Below are positions 38,951-44,119 of a stretch of DNA of 44,119 bases, piece by piece. The stretch spans positions 1,212,305 to 1,256,423 of the forward strand of contig NZ_KK073768.1 in NCBI RefSeq assembly GCF_000582685.1, given 5' to 3'. This DNA comes from [Scytonema hofmanni] UTEX 2349. GTDB taxonomy: Bacteria; Cyanobacteriota; Cyanobacteriia; Cyanobacteriales; Nostocaceae. A program made the translations under genes and the position numbers. The notes below the pieces were generated by a model that was given only the letters and a program-made list of their open reading frames with translations, was not told the DNA's origin and did not search any database. The first letter of the stretch is position 1. Every line of letters starts with the position of its first letter.

Positions 38951-40327
38951 TTATTTTTGGGAACGACTAGTCATATTAATGCGATCGCTTAATTGACGTA
39001 AGGTTTGTACCAAAGTGCGATCGCTTTCTAGTAGCTGGGCTATTTTATCGCAACTATAAATCACCGTTGTGTGGTCTTTCCCACCAAAAACTTCTCCAAT
39101 TCTCGGCAAACTCAACTTTGTGTGTTGTCGCATTAAATACATACCCATTTGACGTGCCCAGCTTATTTCTCGTCGTCGCGAGCTACTTTTTAAGTCTTCA
39201 ATTGAGATGTTTAAAGCATCAGCTACTACCGATAAAATTGCTTCTGGAGTGGCTGACAGTTTTTCAGTTTTGGGTTCTAAAACTGGTATTAAATTTTCTA
39301 CAGTCATGGCTAAACCCCAAATTGAAATATACGCCACTGCCCGAATTAGTGCTCCTTCTAACTCGCGAATATTAGAAGTGTAATTAGAAGCTATATATTC
39401 AATTACATCTCTCGGCAAAGTAATATTTTCCTCTTCTGCTTTTTTTTGCAAAATTGCCATTCTTGTTTCCAAATCTGGCGCTTGAATATCCGCAACTAAC
39501 CCCATCGAAAAACGAGAACAAAGACGTTCTTGTAAGCGGGCAATTTGCTTGGGGGGACGGTCGGAAGCTATAATAACTTGCTTACCAGCTTCATATAAAG
39601 TATTAAAAGTGTGAAAAAATTCTTCTTGCGTAGACTCCTTACCCTCAATAAATTGAATATCATCTACTAACAGTACATCAGCCGCTCGGTAATGTTCTCG
39701 AAAACCTTGTCTATTATCATTACGAATAGCAGTAATTAAATCATTAGTAAACTGCTCGGTAGAAACATAAAATATTTTAGAATCAGAATAATTTTCCTGG
39801 CGATAGTGTCCAATAGCTTGCATTAAATGAGTTTTCCCTAATCCGACACCACCGCATAAAAATAAAGGATTAAACTCTCTTCCTGGAGATTCAGCAACTG
39901 CTAATGAAGCAGCGTGAGCCATCCGATTATTTGCACCAACTACAAACCGCGAAAATACATATTTAGAATTTAATTTACTAGTTATCGTTTTGCTTTTAGA
40001 AGCATTTTCTAAAATATGATTTTGAATAGGAACTGCCTGAGGAAGCTCTCCTTCATGTAAAAAAGAAACTTCATCACCCTGAGCAACGGTAAGATAAATT
40101 TCTACAGGATGACCAAGAATGTCTTGTACTACACGAGCGATTGTATTTATGTAATACTTTTGTAACCAATTACGCGCAAATGGGTTAGGAGTAAGTATCA
40201 CCAAGCAATTATTTTCTAATCGCTCTGCACTAGCAGTTTTAATCCAAGTTTCAAAGGTGGGACGGGATAATTCTAGCTGTAAGCGCTCCAATACCTGAAT
40301 CCACAGAGTTTTTATGGGAATTTCCAT
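38951..40327 (-). CDS. dnaA: Chromosomal replication initiator DnaA
   Basis: A 458-residue DnaA. Domain I 1-80 (LWIQVLERLQLELSRPTFETW); short variable linker; AAA+ domain with Walker A GGVGLGKTH (159-167), Walker B LLVDDIQFIEGKE (219-231), sensor RLQERLCSRFSMGLV; DNA-binding domain IV with RRREISWARQMGMYLMRQ and GGKDHTTVIYSCDKI, which reads TTTTCCACA-type boxes. It binds the cluster at 38817-38917. Length and N-terminus match the Nostocales protein. Monocistronic; dnaN is not next to it. Confidence 0.98.
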   Translation of the reverse strand: MEIPIKTLWIQVLERLQLELSRPTFETWIKTASAERLENNCLVILTPNPFARNWLQKYYINTIARVVQDILGHPVEIYLTVAQGDEVSFLHEGELPQAVPIQNHILENASKSKTITSKLNSKYVFSRFVVGANNRMAHAASLAVAESPGREFNPLFLCGGVGLGKTHLMQAIGHYRQENYSDSKIFYVSTEQFTNDLITAIRNDNRQGFREHYRAADVLLVDDIQFIEGKESTQEEFFHTFNTLYEAGKQVIIASDRPPKQIARLQERLCSRFSMGLVADIQAPDLETRMAILQKKAEEENITLPRDVIEYIASNYTSNIRELEGALIRAVAYISIWGLAMTVENLIPVLEPKTEKLSATPEAILSVVADALNISIEDLKSSSRRREISWARQMGMYLMRQHTKLSLPRIGEVFGGKDHTTVIYSCDKIAQLLESDRTLVQTLRQLSDRINMTSRSQK

Positions 40328-40726
40328 TTAAATACCACCTTTGCTGCTAATCGTCAAACAATTTTGAATTTTGCGTTCGCGTAGCGTGTCGGAGACAAAA
40401 GTTTGAGGCTCGGTTTCCTGCGTTCAAAGCTTTTCAAGACGGATGCGTGGACTGTCCCCACGGTTAACCGTTCGCTTCTTGGAAAATGGAATTGTCGATT
40501 TTGGATTTATTCCATAGTTAAAACGTCATGCAGTACCAAAGATATAATTCTTTAATCTCAAATCTCAAATCTCAAATCGCTCAGTCAAAATAGAAGATAT
40601 GAGCAAGCACCTATTTAGCCTTTAGATGCTCTAAACCTAGAACAAGCTTTTAAGTTGTAATTATTCTTGTTCCCGGTAGGCAAGATCCTACCACTCACTG
40701 ACTCACAAAGGAGTTGCACACAACAC
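40328..40726. other. Intergenic between dnaA and the HtrA paralogue
   Basis: No gene seen. It holds a common cyanobacterial repeat (GTTCGCGTAGCGTGTCGGAG at about 40376-40395) and a short TCTCAAA tandem repeat (40556-40580). It should contain divergent promoters for dnaA and the protease. Confidence 0.5.
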
Positions 40727-41989
40727 ATGAAGATAACACATGACTTTGGGCAAAAAAAAACATCCTCTAAGGGTTTGCCTCAACGGTGGACAGCAACAGG
40801 TATCATGTTAATGCTGCTGAGTGGCGTAATCATGTCCCTTGGGGGGTGTTTACCTAGCGGTAGTGTTGGTATTGGGAATCAAAGAAATGATTCTCAGACT
40901 CAGACAGAAGCCCAAAATACAAGCGATCGCTCTCCAGTAATTGTCCCACCGCCAATTTTCGCCAAGTCTGGAGATCCTAACTTTGTTGTGGGGGTAGTGC
41001 AGAAAGTCGGACCAGCGGTAGTTAGAATTGATTCTACTAGAGTCGTCAGTTCTCCTAGAACAGATGAATTTAACGATCCATTTTTTCGGCGCTTTTTCGC
41101 AGATCAACCATCACAACCCAGACAAACAATAGAAGGTAGCGGTTCTGGATTCATCATTAATTCCGCAGGTCAAATTTTGACTAATGCCCATGTGGTGGAT
41201 GGTGCTGACACGGTGACGGTAACGTTGAAAGATGGTCGGACTTTTGACGGCAAAGTGCTCGGTGAAGACCGGGTAACTGATGTTGCAGTAATTAAAATTG
41301 GCGCAAATAACCTGCCCACTATTGCTCTTGGTAACTCTGAGACGTTGCAACCGGGCGAAGCAGTAATTGCTATTGGCAATCCTTTAGGTTTAAATAATAC
41401 CGTAACCTCTGGCATTCTCAGCGCTACAGGTCGTTCTGGTAGTGATATCGGCGCTAGTGAAAAGCGCGTTGATTATATTCAAACCGATGCTGCTATTAAC
41501 CCAGGTAACTCTGGTGGACCGCTTCTAAATGCTGAAGGTCAAGTGATTGGGATGAATACAGCGATTTTGCGTGGTGCTCAAGGATTAGGATTTGCCATCC
41601 CCATCAATACAGCACAACGAATCGCGCAGCAATTAATTGCCAAGGGAAAGGTGGATCATCCTTATTTAGGTGTGGCAATGGCAACGCTGACCCCAGAAAT
41701 TAAGAGAGTCATCAGTAATGCTTCTAACGGTCAGCTGAAAATAACAGCAGATAAAGGAGTATTAATTCGGGGCGTTGTTCGTAGTTCGCCAGCTGCGACA
41801 GCCGGATTAAGAGCAGGTGATGTAATTATCAGTATCAATAACAAATCTGTTGCCAAAAATGAAGACGTACTAAAAATATTAGAAGATAGTCAAATAGGTA
41901 GTCCGTTACAAATACAATTGGAGCGGAATGGACAAACTACACAAGTCGCAGTTAGCCCTGCACCTCTACCTGCCCCACGAGAAAGCTGA
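40727..41989 (+). CDS. HtrA/Deg-family serine protease, probable lipoprotein
   Basis: A 420-residue paralogue of the protease at 31107. I start at the ATG at 40727 (MKITHDFGQKKTSSKGLPQR), with AAGGAG 13 bases upstream. Hydrophobic segment ATGIMLMLLSGVIMSLGGC has a lipobox (LGG-C41), so the N-terminus is probably lipid-anchored, unlike the soluble paralogue. Triad: H in ILTNAHVVDGADTV, D in VTDVAVIKI, S in INPGNSGGPLLNAEG; PDZ at about 310-415. Residues 42-95 are Q/S/T-rich linker. Confidence 0.93.
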   Translation: MKITHDFGQKKTSSKGLPQRWTATGIMLMLLSGVIMSLGGCLPSGSVGIGNQRNDSQTQTEAQNTSDRSPVIVPPPIFAKSGDPNFVVGVVQKVGPAVVRIDSTRVVSSPRTDEFNDPFFRRFFADQPSQPRQTIEGSGSGFIINSAGQILTNAHVVDGADTVTVTLKDGRTFDGKVLGEDRVTDVAVIKIGANNLPTIALGNSETLQPGEAVIAIGNPLGLNNTVTSGILSATGRSGSDIGASEKRVDYIQTDAAINPGNSGGPLLNAEGQVIGMNTAILRGAQGLGFAIPINTAQRIAQQLIAKGKVDHPYLGVAMATLTPEIKRVISNASNGQLKITADKGVLIRGVVRSSPAATAGLRAGDVIISINNKSVAKNEDVLKILEDSQIGSPLQIQLERNGQTTQVAVSPAPLPAPRES

Positions 41990-42057
41990 TTTTATTAAAA
42001 TAGCTAATAGTTGTTAGCTATTAGCTATTAAATAAACCTCAAATACTTTCCTCAACC

Positions 42058-42105
42058 GTAGTGAGCGGTTTACCGCTCATATTAAGGGCTGAAGCCGCTT
42101 ATTAC
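42058..42105. repeat. GTAG...TTAC double-palindrome repeat
   Basis: GTAGT, then GAGCGGTTTACCGCTC, a spacer, AAGGGCTGAAGCCGCTT and ATTAC. Same layout as 36328-36380 with wholly different palindrome sequence. Confidence 0.75.
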
Positions 42106-42124
42106 CTAGAATAGGAGTTATATT

Positions 42125-42667
42125 ATGGGTGAACTACGAAAAATTATTCAATTAGGCAATCCGATATTGCGCTCCAAAGCTGCGGAAATTGAAAATATCC
42201 AAGATGAGCAGATACAAAAACTAATTGAAGATTTATTGGCAACAGTTGCTGATAGTAATGGGGTGGGAATTGCCGCGCCTCAAATTGCAGAACAAAAGCG
42301 TTTATTTATCGTTGCATCGCGTCCCAATCCCCGATATCCCAACGCCCCGGAGATGGAACCAACAGCGATGATAAATCCGAAAATAACGGCACATACAAAT
42401 GAAATTGTTAAAGGTTGGGAAGGTTGTTTAAGTATTCCCGGAATTAGAGGATTAGTTCCCAGATATCAAGCGATAGAAGTAGAATATACTGACCGCGATG
42501 GCAAGTTACAAAAGCAAGAACTTACTGATTTTGTAGCGCGTATTTTTCAACACGAGTCCGATCATTTTGAGGGAATTGTTTTTTTAGATAGGGTAGAAAG
42601 TACTTTCGATATCATGACTGAGCAGGAATATCAACAGCGGATTGTTTCAACTGATGTAGAGACGTAG
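42125..42667 (+). CDS. def: Peptide deformylase
   Basis: A 180-residue deformylase removing formyl groups from nascent proteins. The three motifs are intact: GVGIAAPQI, EGCLSIPG (metal Cys) and QHESDHFEG (metal HExxH; here HESDH). Start ATG 42125 with TAGGAG seven bases before. The end is unusual: the last residues DVET and the TAG stop come from a palindromic repeat beginning at 42656, so the original C-terminus has been replaced. Since the last residues of deformylases are variable and beyond the active site, activity is probably kept. Confidence 0.94.
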   Translation: MGELRKIIQLGNPILRSKAAEIENIQDEQIQKLIEDLLATVADSNGVGIAAPQIAEQKRLFIVASRPNPRYPNAPEMEPTAMINPKITAHTNEIVKGWEGCLSIPGIRGLVPRYQAIEVEYTDRDGKLQKQELTDFVARIFQHESDHFEGIVFLDRVESTFDIMTEQEYQQRIVSTDVET

Positions 42668-42718
42668 CACTGCTACGTCTCTAGAGATTCTGGATAACGC
42701 ATATTTAAGTTCGGTCGA
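42657..42718. repeat. Palindromic repeat overlapping the end of def
   Basis: The perfect palindrome TAGAGACGTAGCA-C-TGCTACGTCTCTA (42657-42683), then GGATAACGCATATTTAAGTTCGGTCGATGTCTA. The TAG at 42665-42667 inside it is the def stop. Confidence 0.85.
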
Positions 42719-42894
42719 TGTCTAATTTAGTGCGATCGCCAACAGCATCGGCGATCGCACTAAAATGTTGGCGTTGCAGAATTCATACATCTAATCAGCA
42801 ATCAAAATTTTTGTGGTTATACGACAAAGATACGGGATAATGACATGCATTCTCAGATAAATAGTTAGACCATCTCAATTTAAAAGGCAAAATT

Positions 42895-44013
42895 TTGAAC
42901 AATCTGATTGACATTGCAGACCAATTTAAGCCCCAAGGTAAAGTCGTTGACATTCAGGAATTTGGGCATGGCAATATTAATAACACCTTCCTTGTAACTC
43001 TGGATTACTTAGAAGAAAAGCATTTTATCCTGCAACGCATCAACACGCAGGTTTTTCGTCAACCGAAACTCGTGATGCAGAACATGAGTATTTTTACCCT
43101 TCATGTGCGCGATAAGCTGAAGGCTTTAAGCTCTCCAAATCGGCGCTGGGAGGTTCCGCGTGTACTTTTGACACAAAACGCCCAAAATCACTTTATTGAT
43201 GCTGATGGGTCATTTTGGCGGGCAATCAGCTTCATTGACGCTGCGGAGTCTTTTGACACAATTAAAGATAGCAATCACGCTCGCGAAGTTGGTTATGCGC
43301 TGGGTATGTTTCATAACTTGATTAGCGATTTGCCTACGGAAAAACTAGCTGACACCCTTCCAGGATTTCACATTACACCGCGCTACCTTGAGCAATATGT
43401 AGAGACGCGAAATTTCGCGCAAAATCTAGAGACGCGATTAATCGCGTCTGTACAATCTGTTGAAGTGAAGTATTGTTTGCAATTTGTCAGCGATCGCTCT
43501 TCTTGGGCAAACGTTTTAGAAAATGCCCAAGCACAAGGACATCTGCGTTTGCGCTCAATTCACGGCGATCCGAAGATAAATAATGTCATGATAGACACTA
43601 AAACCGGACACGCTATCAGTATTATTGACTTGGATACGGTGAAACCTGGTTTAGTTCATTATGATATCGGTGACTGTCTGCGCTCAAGCTGCAATCCTTT
43701 GGGAGAAGAAACTGAACAGTGGGACAAGGTGCGCTTCGATACCGATATTTGTCAGTCTGTTTTGCAAAGTTATCTCTCAGTGGGGAGAGAATTTCTCACT
43801 GTTAGCGACTATGAATATATGTATGATGCAATCGGCTTGATTGCGTTTGAGTTGGGATTGCGATTTTTTACTGATTATTTAGCGGGTAATGTCTACTTTA
43901 AAACTAAATACCCAGAACATAATCTGAATAGAGCGATCGTGCAATTTAAGCTCACCGAAAGTATCGAATCTCAAGAAACTGCAATCCGAGCTATCATTCA
44001 GGAAATGCGATGA
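42895..44013 (+). CDS. Phosphotransferase, N-acetylhexosamine-kinase-like (APH fold)
   Basis: A 372-residue aminoglycoside-phosphotransferase-fold kinase. The N-lobe has GHGNINNTFLVTLDYLEEKH and FILQRINTQVFRQPKLVMQN, close to NahK-type N-acetylhexosamine 1-kinases. The catalytic loop is SIHGDPKINNVMID and the Mg-binding DLD is in IIDLDTVKPG; then HYDIGDCLRSSCNPLGEE. The likely substrate is a sugar; not proven. Start is the TTG at 42895 after AAAAGG; an in-frame stop closes the frame at 42862. Residues 169-187 (VETRNFAQNLETRLIASVQ) are coded by two joined palindromic repeats. Confidence 0.85.
   Translation: MNNLIDIADQFKPQGKVVDIQEFGHGNINNTFLVTLDYLEEKHFILQRINTQVFRQPKLVMQNMSIFTLHVRDKLKALSSPNRRWEVPRVLLTQNAQNHFIDADGSFWRAISFIDAAESFDTIKDSNHAREVGYALGMFHNLISDLPTEKLADTLPGFHITPRYLEQYVETRNFAQNLETRLIASVQSVEVKYCLQFVSDRSSWANVLENAQAQGHLRLRSIHGDPKINNVMIDTKTGHAISIIDLDTVKPGLVHYDIGDCLRSSCNPLGEETEQWDKVRFDTDICQSVLQSYLSVGREFLTVSDYEYMYDAIGLIAFELGLRFFTDYLAGNVYFKTKYPEHNLNRAIVQFKLTESIESQETAIRAIIQEMR
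43399..43455. repeat. In-frame double palindromic repeat inside a coding gene
   Basis: Two units are joined: GTAGAGACGCGAAATTTCGCG, then CTAGAGACGCGATTAATCGCG and TCTGTACAA. Total 57 bp, 19 codons, so the kinase frame is kept. Confidence 0.85.
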
Positions 44014-44119
44014 TATCATGTCCGCGCTTATTACTTACGCTCACCCCAAGAACCCCACCCCGCCAAAGCTACGCTTTGTCTCCCCTCCCCGCTAGCGGGG
44101 AGGGGCTGATCGGGGTGGG
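44014..44119. repeat. GC-rich dispersed repeat, copy 3 (cut by window edge)
   Basis: AAGAACCCCACCCCGCC (reverse of the 3' half) followed by CTCCCCGCTAGCGGGGAG and CGGGGTGGG. It lies 3' of the kinase gene, near an ATATCATGTCCG motif at 44012-44023. Confidence 0.7.

Overview
This window comes from a cyanobacterium, most likely a filamentous nostocalean. It carries psaC (photosystem I), the cyanobacterial families DUF4079, DUF2227, DUF1997 and DUF29, a cyanovirin-N homologue, very frequent GCGATCGC (HIP1) octamers, heptameric tandem repeats, and many short palindromic repeats of a kind typical of Nostoc relatives. All calls come from reading the sequence; no search was run.

Layout. Positions 1-5100 are a decaying accessory strip: a VapBC-type toxin-antitoxin pair, a DUF4926/DUF6883 pair, and a family of small 'AGNVEG' proteins present as one intact pair plus several truncated copies, with palindromic repeats at the break points. 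Positions 5092-8496 hold mmsA/iolA, purK and a lumenal pentapeptide-repeat protein. Positions 9263-15350 hold small secreted or unknown proteins (a cyanovirin-N homologue, DUF1499), tRNA-Val(CAC), radC, a phosphoribulokinase paralogue without the redox cysteine, and a 58-residue protein missed by length filters. Positions 15501-20106 hold two methyltransferases, trhO, tRNA-Ala(TGC), DUF29, tRNA-Val(TAC), and DUF2227 translationally coupled to mazG. A HIP1-free patch at 20116-21060 encodes a four-EF-hand protein and looks foreign. Next come a TPR remnant, an ankyrin protein, DUF4079, DUF1997, and a solitary IS200/IS605-type element with tnpB (about 24597-26165). Positions 26231-30845 hold an SDR protein, a lambda-lysozyme-like membrane protein that probably starts at CTG, divergent menH and a cytosolic alpha-amylase, and an InrS-like nickel sensor. 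Positions 31107-36295 hold an HtrA-type protease, psaC, glmS and map. The rest holds an amidase, a 58-residue zinc-ribbon protein, a tight DnaA-box cluster (probable oriC) beside dnaA, a second HtrA protease with a lipobox, def, and a NahK-like sugar kinase.

The most striking feature is a family of about 16 short palindromic repeats, flanked by TAGAGACG/CGTCTCTA. Their cores differ completely in sequence (TAGCAxTGCTA, TTCCGxCGGAA, GCGATxxATCGC) yet stay palindromic. One copy supplies the last codons and stop of def. A 57-bp double copy sits in frame inside the sugar-kinase gene and adds 19 residues. A second family, flanked by GTAG/CTAC and carrying two palindromes, shows the same behaviour. 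The other notable items are the tnpB element, which has a shifted catalytic glutamate and a predicted right end inside the tnpB frame, and the DnaA-box cluster next to dnaA.
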